DNA from: Flavobacterium enshiense DK69
GTDB lineage: Bacteria; Bacteroidota; Bacteroidia; Flavobacteriales; Flavobacteriaceae
DNA: 64,000 bases
NCBI RefSeq assembly: GCF_000498495.1
Contig: NZ_AVCS01000009.1
Coordinates: 372,001 to 436,000 of the forward strand
Reading direction: 5' to 3'
Shown here one piece after another: positions 41,942 through 51,837 of this stretch. Under the pieces are notes generated by a model. That model did no database searches. It worked only from the letters and a program-made list of their open reading frames with translations, and was not told the DNA's origin. How positions within the stretch are numbered: position 1 is the stretch's first letter; each line of letters opens with the position of its first letter. The position numbers were made by a program, and so were the translations under genes.

Positions 41942-44900
41942 TTAGTAAACAACTTTTTTGTTGACCACAACATTGTTTTCCAGTGTAACTTTTACTACCA
42001 GCGTAGTTTGTGTAGGGCTTAACGTTTCCGCTACGAAATGATTTGAGTTTACATTAGAAGATTTTACCAAAATTCGACCTAGTACATCATATATCGTAAT
42101 TTCTTTTATTGGTTCTAAAGTGGATTTTACATTCAGTTTATTGTCGTTGTAAAAAACAATAGAATTCTCAAAAGTGCTTAGATCATTAGTGCTAAGTGTA
42201 GTGTTGGTATAACGAAGCACAAAACGATCTTCAAAAGTGCCTGCAGCAGAGTTGAAACTATATGCTGCTGATTTTAAATCATGAATTATATTTAATTGTT
42301 TGTCTTCTAAATAGATATTTTGATTGTTGAATTCCGAATCAAAATGATTAATACCTATAGTGTAATTTCCTTGTGCTGTAGCTTTAAAACCTAGCGGAAC
42401 CATGTCATCCTGAACAAATGGCCATGGACGTCCCTGAATGGTTAATTTTTTATCAGCTCCTAGCGAATAGAATTTAACCGCATTTCCTGCTAAAGATTCT
42501 CCGTCAAAACCTCGATCCCATGCTAAGGTTGCACCTTCTGCATAGCCTACCAGAATTTGGCTGAAACCACCATTGTTGTTCGACAGATTTAACCAAAGAC
42601 GTTGTTTGTCGAATCCGGTAACTTCTACATTGTCAGATGTATTTTCTGAACGATAGAAGCCAGAATTGTTGTTCAATACCCTCATACTGTTGTTAAAAGT
42701 AACGTTACCGGTAGTTCCGTTTGCCATAGTATCATCCGCGCTGACAAAGAATGATTGTCCAGATGCAATGTAATGAGATGGCATAGTGCTGCCGGAAAGT
42801 GATGTGGTAGTTGATCCCAATGAATTTACTGTAGCATAATCGTTAACAGTATAATTATACATATAATTGCCATAGAATGGATCTGGTGCAGCGGTACTTG
42901 GCGGTGTGTTGTGCGTCCATATATATACAGTTCCGTCAACAACAGGAACATTGGCAGGCAAATTCAAGAAACTTACAATGTCAATTGCTGAAGGATATGG
43001 ATTTCCGATTAAATTCCATTCATCATCAGCGTCTAAAATAATAGTTGAGTTTCCAGGTACTGTGCCTCCCATATTAGCATTTGTCCCTTTTTTAATAGGC
43101 ACTGAAATGTTACCATTGTTTGGAGTTCCGGTAAAATTAACTGTAAACGTTTGTTTAGCCCCAGTGGAAGGGAAAGAGCCTGGAGCTCTGGCAATTATTC
43201 CATAAGTTGGATTCATAGCGGTCCCCGCGGCAACTTGTGTCCATGTTCCATTTCCATTGGCAACTGTAGGTGTGTATTTGTAGATGTGAGTTGTCCCAGA
43301 AGTCAGATTTCCAGCAGGGAAAGCTGAAGCCTGTGTTACTGGAGAATTCCAGTATGAGTAATCCAATCTGTACATTGGAGCGGATGTTCTCTTGATGTGA
43401 GCAGTACCAACATTAGCAATATTGTTTGTTTGTATCAAACTTGCATCATCTTCCAAGATGATGTCTCCACCTGTATTTATTGTAACTTTGTTTACGATTG
43501 ATAAGTTGTTATTCGAATTTACAGTCAGTACAGCTCCGTTGTTAACCACTAAACTGTATCCTAAACCGGTATACCCTGATCCGTTGATGATTGGGTCGAT
43601 TGTAACATCTGGAATGATAATGCAGTCAGCTGTTGTAGGAACTCCTGATGGCGTCCAATTGTCTGATTTGTTCCAGTCGGAGTCTATGGATCCGTTCCAA
43701 ACTTTGGAAGTAGAAACAGTTACTGTAGTTTGTTCGGTTTCTTTCAGGGTAGATCCGTTACATAAAGTATATGTTACTTCAGCGGTATACGTAGTTGTTG
43801 CAGCAGGGCAAACAGTAATAACATCTGTGTTTCCTACTACAGGCCCAGTTGTCCCGGCACCTTCGTACCATTTTATCGTCGTGATTGCTGTTCCTGATGG
43901 CACAAAACGCCATGCTTCATTGGTTATAGACCAATCGGTGTCTAATCCGTTACGTCCTGGAGCCACTGTTGCGACAGTGCCGGTTGCATTTTGAACTCCT
44001 ACAATCGCATTTCCTTCGTTCCAAGTTGCGCAAACATTTTTTTTCTGGATATAAACTTCTATGATGTTCGTGTTTTCGTAAAGTACCATCATTCCTGTGT
44101 ACAGCATCGAATTACAAGTGGTTGAGTACATTGGGATGTCTTTCCATGAAGCTACTAAAGCTCGGCATCCTGAATTCAATGTGATTAATTCCCAGCCAAC
44201 TTCTCCTCCTTTTTCAGGATCAATATCATGATAAACGCCGAATATTGTGTTCTTAAATAAAGATGTATCTGGAAGATTGTTTGCAAATCTCCATTCAGAA
44301 TCTCCTCCTGGAGTATTGTTGGTTAAATCGAAAGTAAGTACGCCATTCGAACCGATTAAACATTGGTTGTAGTTTGAACCGTAAAAACAGAAGTTAAAAG
44401 GAAGATTTACAACCGGTGACCAGACGTCATCTGTATTAACACTAACAGGATTTGCCAAACATCCGAATTGGTATGGAGGGGTGTAGCTTATGCTTTGAGC
44501 GGTATAACTTGTCGTTTGTCCTAATTGTAAGTAGGTGGCCTCCAAATCTACACAGCCTGAAGCTGCTAAGCATGTAATTGTTGCCGGATCAGCTCCATAT
44601 AAACCTAATCCTCCTGAAACTACTGATGGACATCCTAAAGAAGAAGTTCCGATTCCGTTTCCAGTAGAACAGTTGCGCACATAGAATGTAGTTGGCCCTA
44701 CCCAAGCGCCTTGACCTAAACCGGCTCCACAGTTTGAACGAACCCAGATGTAGTAAGTGGTTCCTGGTGTTAGTCCTGTTAAGTTGGCAGTAGTAATTCC
44801 TTCTGCTGTACTCCCGGATGGTGTTGTTCCGGTTGATGGGGCAGTGGTACTGGTTGAATAATAGTATTGATAGCCATTAGTTGGAGCCGATGAAGCAGCG

Positions 44901-47827
44901 GTCCAGTTCACTGTAACTGTTGTTAAGGATGTAACTGTTGCCGCGATAGCAGATGGATTTCCGGAGCATGGTAATGGACCTAGACATGTTATTTTGTAAT
45001 CTTCAGTTTCTCCATAGGCATGAGTGCCACAAGCGGGAGCAGGGTTGCTTAAGTAGGCGTTTCTTATTCTCATTCTGTAGTTTCCTGCTAGAGTTCCTGG
45101 GGGAATAGTTACAGAACCAATAGAGGCCGGTGAACTCAAATAGCCTGTTGTTAATACGCTTTCGCCACTATCTGAAAAATCACCGTCATTGTTCCAGTCT
45201 ATCCATACCGTATAGCCGTAAGTACTTGATGGATGTGTAGCTGTTATATTAAAGCTTAAGCCTGTGTATTGCGAAACAGAATGAGTTGCTGTATAATCTA
45301 TATAACCTCCAGCGCTAAAGTTGGTTCCAGTGTTGGAAATATTGGCAACTCCTCCGCTGGTTGTTACCCCGCTGATGTAATAAGTTGTATTGCTACCGTT
45401 GCTTGCAGCACAATAGGAAACAAGAGTAGTTACATTTCCGGTTAATGGCGATGTTGTTAAATATAAAGGACCGCCTGTACAAACTGCATTATTAGAGAAA
45501 ATATAGAAATAGTAGGTTGTATTGGCATTTAATCCGCTTACGGAAAAAGTTGTGTTGGAATCTGTATCAGCAACAGTGCCTCCTGTGATGGTTCCTCCGG
45601 TAGTGTATGTTGTGCCGTTAGTGACAGTAGGTGCAATACCGGTAGTGTTGTATACAACCAAATAATTTGAGGGAGCTGGTGATGCCGCCGTAAAAGAACC
45701 GTTTATGGTTCCGCTTGACGGTGTCAAAACTAGTGCGCTTGGTTGAGCTGTTGGGGTTGTACATGCTGGCGCTGCTGTTACCGTAAAAGTATAGTCTTCA
45801 GTTTCTCCATCGGTAATTGAACCACAAGCTGATGGATTTGTTGCATTATAATTAGCAACAATTCTCATTCTATGGCTCCCGACGGGAGCGGTTCCTGGTA
45901 CTGTAATTGTACCTGTTGCGCTTGAAACATAAACCCCAGAGCCGTATACTTTTTCTCCCGTATCGTTAAAATCGCCATCATTGTTCCAGTCTACCCAAAT
46001 GTTGATGCCATAAGTATGAGTACCATTATAAGTAGCGATTGAGAAGTTAACACTCCCGAATTGTTGTTGTGTAACTGTTTGTCCGGTAAAGTTGCCATAT
46101 CCGGTTGCAGAATATCCTGACCCATTATTTGTGATATTGGTGCTTCCTAACGTTGTCGAGAAATTGTTGATATAATATGTAGAATTCGTTGAAGTAGAAG
46201 TACAGTAAAAAATAGGCATTGTCGCATTTCCGGTTAACGGCGATGTTGTTAAGTGCAATGGTCCTCCCGCGCAAGCATTATTGTTGTAGGAATATACGAA
46301 GAAGTAATATGTTGTGAGAGCGCTTAATCCGGTTACTGAAAACGTTGTGTTTGTGTCCATATCTGCAACTGTTCCGCCTGTAATGGCTCCGCCAACAGCA
46401 TAGGTTGTTCCGTTAGCAACTGTGGGTGGTGTTCCCGTAGTGTTGTAAACTACCAAATAGTTTGACGGGGCAGGCGATGCTGCCGTAAAAGAACCGCTTA
46501 TGGTTCCGTTTGAAGGAGTCAATACAAGTGCGCTTGGTTGTGCAGTTGGGGTTGTGCATAAAGGTCGAGTAGAAGCACAAATGTTGAAAGTGCCGTTGTT
46601 GTCGTTACCTAATTCCCATACTCTCACCCATATGGTAGTTCCCGGTGTTAAGCCGGTTCGGGTTATCATTGACATGAAGCCGTTGTTACTGTCATCATCA
46701 TCGCATTCCAGTAGTGTTAATGCTCCACATGTACCTGTGTACCATGCCATTCCGCTGTCTGTTATTGTTCCTGTTCCTGTCTGTGTATCTACAGTAACCT
46801 CTCCGCTTGGAGGAACTACAAAAGAAAACCATACGTCTCCTCCGGCATAGCTTGCACAGCCTGGTGCGGGTACGCCTGTACCTGCACTGTCTGTTGCTCC
46901 GGCATTAGTATAAGTCGCATAGGTGCATGAAGTGTTAACTGAAAGAGCTATTGCAGAGCAAGGATCATCGTTCGGTGGAGTTATGGTAATTAAAAGATAG
47001 CCATTTGCACCTGATGCACCGTCACTGATGGCACTGCCGCCGCCGCCGCCGCCGCCATATGGGTTACCCATTACTCCGTTACCGGTGTTGTTCTTTTGTC
47101 CGGCTCCGCCGGCACCTGCCATACCTCCTCCTGCAGACCCTCCTGCAATTGTTGATGAAGACAGTGGACTTTGTCCGTCTCCTCCATTTCCGTTAGGGCC
47201 GGCACAACCGCCGCCTCCACCAGATCCATAAAGAGAGCCGTTGGTGCCTGAAGAAGTTCCGCCGTTGCCTCCAGGATACGTTCCTGAAGCCCCTCCGATA
47301 CCTCCAGTTCCTCCAGTTCCGCTTACCCATTTTAAACCGCCTTTACCACCGTTTGCAGTAATGGTAGTTGTGCCAAAAACGCCGGTTGTAGTTTCACCAT
47401 CTGCTCCGTCTTTTGCGGTTAGTGAGGTATACATACCTCCGGTGCCACCAGTACCGATTGTTATGGAATAAGTGGTGCCGGGAGTTACCGGAACGGAATT
47501 GTTAACTGTATAAGCGCCGCCGCCACCGCCGCCGCCGCCTTTTTTATTGGAGGTGCCACCGCATCCTCCACCGCCACCGGCTCCATAGGCTTCCACTTTT
47601 ATGGAAGTTACCCCAGCTGGGCATGTCCAGGAGCTTGAGGTCGTGAAAGGTATGGTTGTACCGGCTTGTGAAAAACCAGTTAAGCTTGTCAATACTAGCA
47701 GAAGCATAAAGACTGTTGGTCTTAGTGATTTGTCTTCATGACTTAATATGCTATTTAGTTCGGGATGCTCGTATTTTTTTATACGAGTCTGATGTAAAAA
47801 TCGGTTAATAAAGTAATTTTTGTTCAC
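41942..47827 (-). CDS. Giant secreted adhesin with Gly-rich, FN3, GEVED and nidogen-like domains and a T9SS tail
   Basis: 1961 aa from a GTG at 47827. The 54-residue N-terminus is long and basic before the signal core (FMLLLVLTSLTGFSQ). A Gly-rich region follows (about 75-290). Next are a jelly-roll-like block (DPCSAIALSV...GDVWFSFVVP), FN3 (about 430-540), GEVED (about 545-690), a second FN3 (about 695-805) and GEVED (about 810-950), a third FN3, a nidogen-like block (FNFCFYGSNYNQCLIGSNGVL), and WNGSIDSDWNKSDNW with WNLIGNPYPSAID. The C-terminal sorting tail ITIYDVLGRIL...VVKVTLENNVVVNKKVVY is close to the T9SS type C form. A surface or secreted adhesin; ligand unknown. An ATG at codon 41 (MLLLVL) is an alternative start. 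Confidence 0.85.
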   Translation of the reverse strand: MNKNYFINRFLHQTRIKKYEHPELNSILSHEDKSLRPTVFMLLLVLTSLTGFSQAGTTIPFTTSSSWTCPAGVTSIKVEAYGAGGGGGCGGTSNKKGGGGGGGGAYTVNNSVPVTPGTTYSITIGTGGTGGMYTSLTAKDGADGETTTGVFGTTTITANGGKGGLKWVSGTGGTGGIGGASGTYPGGNGGTSSGTNGSLYGSGGGGGCAGPNGNGGDGQSPLSSSTIAGGSAGGGMAGAGGAGQKNNTGNGVMGNPYGGGGGGGSAISDGASGANGYLLITITPPNDDPCSAIALSVNTSCTYATYTNAGATDSAGTGVPAPGCASYAGGDVWFSFVVPPSGEVTVDTQTGTGTITDSGMAWYTGTCGALTLLECDDDDSNNGFMSMITRTGLTPGTTIWVRVWELGNDNNGTFNICASTRPLCTTPTAQPSALVLTPSNGTISGSFTAASPAPSNYLVVYNTTGTPPTVANGTTYAVGGAITGGTVADMDTNTTFSVTGLSALTTYYFFVYSYNNNACAGGPLHLTTSPLTGNATMPIFYCTSTSTNSTYYINNFSTTLGSTNITNNGSGYSATGYGNFTGQTVTQQQFGSVNFSIATYNGTHTYGINIWVDWNNDGDFNDTGEKVYGSGVYVSSATGTITVPGTAPVGSHRMRIVANYNATNPSACGSITDGETEDYTFTVTAAPACTTPTAQPSALVLTPSSGTINGSFTAASPAPSNYLVVYNTTGIAPTVTNGTTYTTGGTITGGTVADTDSNTTFSVSGLNANTTYYFYIFSNNAVCTGGPLYLTTSPLTGNVTTLVSYCAASNGSNTTYYISGVTTSGGVANISNTGTNFSAGGYIDYTATHSVSQYTGLSFNITATHPSSTYGYTVWIDWNNDGDFSDSGESVLTTGYLSSPASIGSVTIPPGTLAGNYRMRIRNAYLSNPAPACGTHAYGETEDYKITCLGPLPCSGNPSAIAATVTSLTTVTVNWTAASSAPTNGYQYYYSTSTTAPSTGTTPSGSTAEGITTANLTGLTPGTTYYIWVRSNCGAGLGQGAWVGPTTFYVRNCSTGNGIGTSSLGCPSVVSGGLGLYGADPATITCLAASGCVDLEATYLQLGQTTSYTAQSISYTPPYQFGCLANPVSVNTDDVWSPVVNLPFNFCFYGSNYNQCLIGSNGVLTFDLTNNTPGGDSEWRFANNLPDTSLFKNTIFGVYHDIDPEKGGEVGWELITLNSGCRALVASWKDIPMYSTTCNSMLYTGMMVLYENTNIIEVYIQKKNVCATWNEGNAIVGVQNATGTVATVAPGRNGLDTDWSITNEAWRFVPSGTAITTIKWYEGAGTTGPVVGNTDVITVCPAATTTYTAEVTYTLCNGSTLKETEQTTVTVSTSKVWNGSIDSDWNKSDNWTPSGVPTTADCIIIPDVTIDPIINGSGYTGLGYSLVVNNGAVLTVNSNNNLSIVNKVTINTGGDIILEDDASLIQTNNIANVGTAHIKRTSAPMYRLDYSYWNSPVTQASAFPAGNLTSGTTHIYKYTPTVANGNGTWTQVAAGTAMNPTYGIIARAPGSFPSTGAKQTFTVNFTGTPNNGNISVPIKKGTNANMGGTVPGNSTIILDADDEWNLIGNPYPSAIDIVSFLNLPANVPVVDGTVYIWTHNTPPSTAAPDPFYGNYMYNYTVNDYATVNSLGSTTTSLSGSTMPSHYIASGQSFFVSADDTMANGTTGNVTFNNSMRVLNNNSGFYRSENTSDNVEVTGFDKQRLWLNLSNNNGGFSQILVGYAEGATLAWDRGFDGESLAGNAVKFYSLGADKKLTIQGRPWPFVQDDMVPLGFKATAQGNYTIGINHFDSEFNNQNIYLEDKQLNIIHDLKSAAYSFNSAAGTFEDRFVLRYTNTTLSTNDLSTFENSIVFYNDNKLNVKSTLEPIKEITIYDVLGRILVKSSNVNSNHFVAETLSPTQTTLVVKVTLENNVVVNKKVVY

Positions 47828-49033
47828 AATTTATTGGTCTTTGTGTTAGAAAATAGGTGGTTAAGATTTAACAAAAAATCACAAATCGGTGAAATACATA
47901 ATTCATCGATGAATATAATTTTTTGCTAATATGAAAAAAAAAATCTAAAAAAAACGTAATTATATAAAAAAATACGTTTGAAGAGTGTGTTTTGTGATTT
48001 TTCAAGCATTCAATTTGTTATATTTTGATTTTTTAGACTACTGATATAACAATTAGTTTTTTTTGTAATAAAAACCTGTGTTATTTATATGTAGTTCTTA
48101 GTGTGTGTTTATTTTAAAAATGATCATGTTTTTGTGAGAAATTATAATGGACTTTAGATTTTTTTTCAGATTAGAATGTTGATTCTGAGTCTTGAATGAT
48201 AGGATAATCTTAATTTTTTTAAGGCGAATTGTTTGCTTTTCTTTTCGAAGTTGATTTACTATTTATTATAGTTGTAGGGTTGTCAGTTTTTTATTAAGCT
48301 AATTTGTGTCGTTTAATGCGTCTTTAGTACTGTTTAGGAAACGGGTGTTGTGATACTGTCAGTTGACTCATTTGAGATTAGGTATTAGTGGGGTGTAAGT
48401 GTCGGATTTGTCTATAGGGTTAATCTTCTGAGAGTTTTGTCTTTAAATGCTTTTGGTCTTGGCTTAGAGAAGGCATGGTTTATGTTATTGTTGATATTTT
48501 TATTGATTTTCTTTGTGTAATAATCCAATGAGGTAGTCTAATGTTGATTGACGACATGGCAATTTGTGGATGATAAGTGAAATAAGATAATATTTGGCCT
48601 TATAATGTTTTATGGTTGCGTGAATTTTGAAAACATGATTTGGCAAATAGGATGCATTATTTGAAAAATGTGTTAAAGCCTCTTTTTTCGGTGATTGCAT
48701 TTTTTAATTTCTTTGTTTCTGTTTAAATATAGTTATATATATAACAAAATACATCAAATAAATATTTTTTATAACATATAAAGAAAGAAAAAACTTTCAA
48801 AAAAAAAGATTTTTATTTTGGTTTTTGTTTGAAAGAAGAGGTTTTGATTTTTTTTTGCATCTATTGAATAGCTGATGCCTGATAAAGAAGATGTGAATTA
48901 AGAAAAGTTTTTCTGGTATTTTATAAACGGATTTTTCGCACTTTTAGTCGAATTGGAAATATTTAATAAGAAGTTTATTAAAAAACAGGTTATATTTGTA
49001 ATATTAGTAGAATAAAGTAATCCCCAAAAGTCT
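47828..49033. other. 1.2-kb AT-rich gene-free region between divergent surface genes
   Basis: Very rich in A/T tracts, with no coding signal that I accept. The one reading frame of some length (minus strand, 66 codons, 48500-48700) lacks family features. It contains a perfect 14-bp palindrome ATTCATCGATGAAT (47901-47914), the promoter of the right-hand gene (48991-48998), and presumably the promoter of the left-hand adhesin. No tRNA, riboswitch or repeat array is recognised. Confidence 0.6.
48991..48998 (+). promoter_or_regulatory. -7 box of the 606-aa surface protein gene
   Basis: TATATTTG, an exact TAnnTTTG match 35 nt before the ATG. Confidence 0.5.
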
Positions 49034-50854
49034 ATGAAGTTAAAATTACGCAAAGGAACATTGTTGCTAGTAGTGGCGATGTTTAGTCAATCTGAGCTTT
49101 TTGCTCAAATGTATGTTAGCCCTAATAGCTATGTGTTCGTAAATAATGAACAATTGTTTATTAAGGGCGATCTTGAGTTGAACACAGCAACAAGTAACTT
49201 GTATCTGAGAAATGATGCCCAGTTGCTTCAGGGAACTACAGATCCTGGTGCCAATAGAGGAGTTGGGACTTTGTCGGTCTACCAAGAAGGGACTGCAGAT
49301 GGTTTTGATTATAATTATTGGTGTTCTCCAGTAGGAAATGTGCTTTCTTCAACAGCAGTTAATAATCCTTTTGGGGTTAGTCAGTTAAAAGATGTGACTG
49401 GTTTAATTACTTCTGTAGATCCTTTATTGACAAATAATTTAAATGGTGTTGCTTCTCCACTGACTATTTCAAGGCGTTGGATATATAAATACATAACTTC
49501 CAATCAATATGGGAATTGGATTTATGTTGCAGGAGGAAATACAATTAATGCGGGTGAAGGTTTCACGATGAAGGGTACCGATGGGACTAGTGCTAATAAT
49601 CCTGGTGCAAATCAGCGCTACGATTTTAGAGGAAAACCTAATGATGGGACTATTGGTATAACTGTTGCGCCCGGAATGAGGACTTTAACAGGTAATCCGT
49701 ATCCTTCAGCAATTAATTTGAATCTTTTTTTATGGGATTCAGCGAATTTGGCACTTATGAAAGGTGAAGCTTATTTTTGGGAACATAATGATGCTGTTAA
49801 TTCTCATTATTTAGTAGATTATCAGGGAGGGTATGGAACGTACATAGCAAATAATGGCCTATATTCACCTGGAACCTATAACGCTGCGACATGGAATACC
49901 TATGATGGTAACGGGACTTTAATTTCAGTAGGAGGTGCAACGGGTGGCGCTTATAAAAGAATGTTTACTCCAATCGGGCAAGGTTTCAAAATTGAAGGTA
50001 AAGCAGACGGTACTGTTCAAATGAAAAATAGTTACCGTGTTTTTGTGAAAGAAGACGTGACTAACAATTCTCAATTTGAAAGAAATGTAAAAGAGGAGAA
50101 TGGTTCTTCCAAATGGGGAGAAATACAAAATGTTGCAAATGTCGACTATACACAGTATTCTAATAAGGAATTGCCTCAGATTAAAATTCATACGGTTTTG
50201 AATAATCAGTATTCAAGAGAGGTATCACTGGCATTTAACAATCAGGCAACTGATGGTTATGATTTGGGGATGGACGCAAGAGGTCCTGAATATAATTTGC
50301 CTAATGATGCTTATTTTCCTCTTGATGAGACAAATCAATATGTGATTTCAACGCTTCCTTTTGATGTTTACAAAAAGATTCCATTTGCTTTCAAGGCCGG
50401 AAGTCAGACTACTTTTAAAGTTACGGTCGGGAATCTGATTAATTTTACAGAAGCAGATAATATCTATTTGCATGATAAAACTACTGATCTGTATTATGAT
50501 ATTAAGAATAATTTCTTTGAAATTACATTGCCGGCTGGTATCGTGAAAGACAGATTTGAAATTACTTTCCGTAATGCTAATTTATCTACAGGTGAAAATG
50601 CATTGGCAGGAAGTTTGACGGTGTATCAGAATAACAATACTAAATCGTTAAATATTGCAAATCCTCAGATGATTGATTTGAAATCTTGTGCTATCTACGA
50701 TGTTGCGGGTAAATCGATATTTACTAAAAATAAGTTAGGAACGAATGAAGAATATGAGTTTCCAACATCCAATTTAAGTGATGGTGTTTACATTGTAAGG
50801 GTAAATACCAACGATAATAGAGAAATGGGAATTAAAGTAATAGTGAAAAACTAA
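49034..50854 (+). CDS. Secreted protein with T9SS type A sorting tail
   Basis: 606 aa. Signal peptide (1-25, ending SELFAQ). It lacks the FN3/GEVED part but matches the last third of the 1961-aa adhesin: ELNTATSNLYLRNDAQLLQG, FDYNYWCSPVGN, the shared block RTLTGNPYPSAINLNLFLWD, and GQGFKIEG. It ends AIYDVAGKSIFTKNKLG...LSDGVYIVRVNTNDNREMGIKVIVKN, a type A sorting domain. Probably surface-attached or secreted through T9SS. Divergent from the adhesin across the AT-rich gap, suggesting a local family of surface proteins. Confidence 0.85.
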   Translation: MKLKLRKGTLLLVVAMFSQSELFAQMYVSPNSYVFVNNEQLFIKGDLELNTATSNLYLRNDAQLLQGTTDPGANRGVGTLSVYQEGTADGFDYNYWCSPVGNVLSSTAVNNPFGVSQLKDVTGLITSVDPLLTNNLNGVASPLTISRRWIYKYITSNQYGNWIYVAGGNTINAGEGFTMKGTDGTSANNPGANQRYDFRGKPNDGTIGITVAPGMRTLTGNPYPSAINLNLFLWDSANLALMKGEAYFWEHNDAVNSHYLVDYQGGYGTYIANNGLYSPGTYNAATWNTYDGNGTLISVGGATGGAYKRMFTPIGQGFKIEGKADGTVQMKNSYRVFVKEDVTNNSQFERNVKEENGSSKWGEIQNVANVDYTQYSNKELPQIKIHTVLNNQYSREVSLAFNNQATDGYDLGMDARGPEYNLPNDAYFPLDETNQYVISTLPFDVYKKIPFAFKAGSQTTFKVTVGNLINFTEADNIYLHDKTTDLYYDIKNNFFEITLPAGIVKDRFEITFRNANLSTGENALAGSLTVYQNNNTKSLNIANPQMIDLKSCAIYDVAGKSIFTKNKLGTNEEYEFPTSNLSDGVYIVRVNTNDNREMGIKVIVKN

Positions 50855-50876
50855 TTTAATATCTTAATAAAAAGTA

Positions 50877-50913
50877 AATAAAAAGTGCTGCTTGAAAGAG
50901 TTGCACTTTTTTG
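50877..50913 (+). terminator. Terminator of the 606-aa surface protein gene
   Basis: AAAAGTGC (50881-50888) / GCACTTTT (50903-50910), loop TGCTTGAAAGAGTT, flanking A/T runs. Its right arm also contains the -33 TTG of the next promoter. Confidence 0.8.
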
Positions 50914-50930
50914 TTTATATGTTATCTTTG
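50901..50930 (+). promoter_or_regulatory. Promoter of the desulfhydrase-like gene, start nearly leaderless
   Basis: TTG (50901-50903), 19-bp spacer, TATCTTTG (50923-50930), then only 4 nt to the ATG at 50935. An exact match, with the expected start at or next to the first codon. Confidence 0.7.
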
Positions 50931-50934
50931 AACT

Positions 50935-51837
50935 ATGCAATCGTATAATCAGTTGGTTGAAAAAATTGATGAAAAAGGAATTTTTCTTTATTTGAAACGG
51001 GAAGATTTACTTCATCCGGAAATTTCAGGGAATAAATTTCGAAAGCTGAAATATAATTTGATTGAAGCTAAATCAGAAGGTGTGGATACCTTGTTGACTT
51101 TTGGCGGTGCATTTTCAAATCATATTGCTGCTGTCGCGGCTGCAGGTAAGAAATACGGTTTTAGAACAATCGGGATTATTAGAGGTGATGAGTTGATTGA
51201 TAAAATTGATGAGAATCCGACTCTTTTGTTTGCTAGGGAAAATGGTATGAAGTTTGTTTTCGTTACAAGGGAGATTTTTCGTCAAAAAGACAGTCTTGAA
51301 TTTATTGAAAAGTTAAGATTGGAATATGGTAATTTTTATCTTTTACCCGAGGGAGGAACAAATAATCTTGCTGTAAAAGGATGTGAAGAGATTTTGACAA
51401 ATGAAGACGAAGATTTTACATATGTGTGCTGTGCAGTAGGTACGGGAGGAACTATTGCCGGTATAATTAATTCACTAAGGGAAAATCAAAAAGCAATCGG
51501 TTTTCCATCACTAAAGGGAACGTTTTTGTCTGATGATATTCGTAGTTTTGCAAAAAATAATAATTGGGAATTAATTTCTGATTATCATTTTGGCGGATAC
51601 GGAAAAGTGTCTGAAGAATTAATCGTTTTTTTAAATGAATTTTACAGGAAAACCGGAATTCCTTTAGATCCGGTTTATACCGGAAAGATGATGTTTGGGA
51701 TTTATGATTTAATAAAGAAAGGATATTTTAAGGAAGGTTCTAAAATATTGGCAATACATACCGGAGGTCTGCAGGGATGTAAAGGGATGAATCTTTTTTT
51801 GAAAAAGAAACATTTGCCAACGCTAAATTATATATGA
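50935..51837 (+). CDS. PLP-dependent D-cysteine desulfhydrase / ACC deaminase-like enzyme
   Basis: 300 aa, fold type II PLP enzyme. Lys34 in SGNKFRKLKYNL is the expected PLP lysine; LTFGGAFSNHIAAVA, LPEGGTNNLAVKG and VGTGGTIAGII follow the D-cysteine desulfhydrase / 1-aminocyclopropane-1-carboxylate deaminase family. The two activities cannot be told apart here; in Bacteroidota the desulfhydrase is more likely. The next gene overlaps its stop by 4 bp, so it heads a three-gene unit ending with hemL. Confidence 0.85.
   Translation: MQSYNQLVEKIDEKGIFLYLKREDLLHPEISGNKFRKLKYNLIEAKSEGVDTLLTFGGAFSNHIAAVAAAGKKYGFRTIGIIRGDELIDKIDENPTLLFARENGMKFVFVTREIFRQKDSLEFIEKLRLEYGNFYLLPEGGTNNLAVKGCEEILTNEDEDFTYVCCAVGTGGTIAGIINSLRENQKAIGFPSLKGTFLSDDIRSFAKNNNWELISDYHFGGYGKVSEELIVFLNEFYRKTGIPLDPVYTGKMMFGIYDLIKKGYFKEGSKILAIHTGGLQGCKGMNLFLKKKHLPTLNYI

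Noticed and set aside
46500-47471. Plus-strand Pro-rich open frames opposite the giant adhesin
   Set aside because: They are reverse complements of Gly-rich coding sequence in a gene with a clear domain structure.
48500-48700. 66-codon minus-strand frame in the AT-rich gap
   Set aside because: No signal peptide, domain, promoter box or family resemblance; expected by chance in a 1.2-kb gap.
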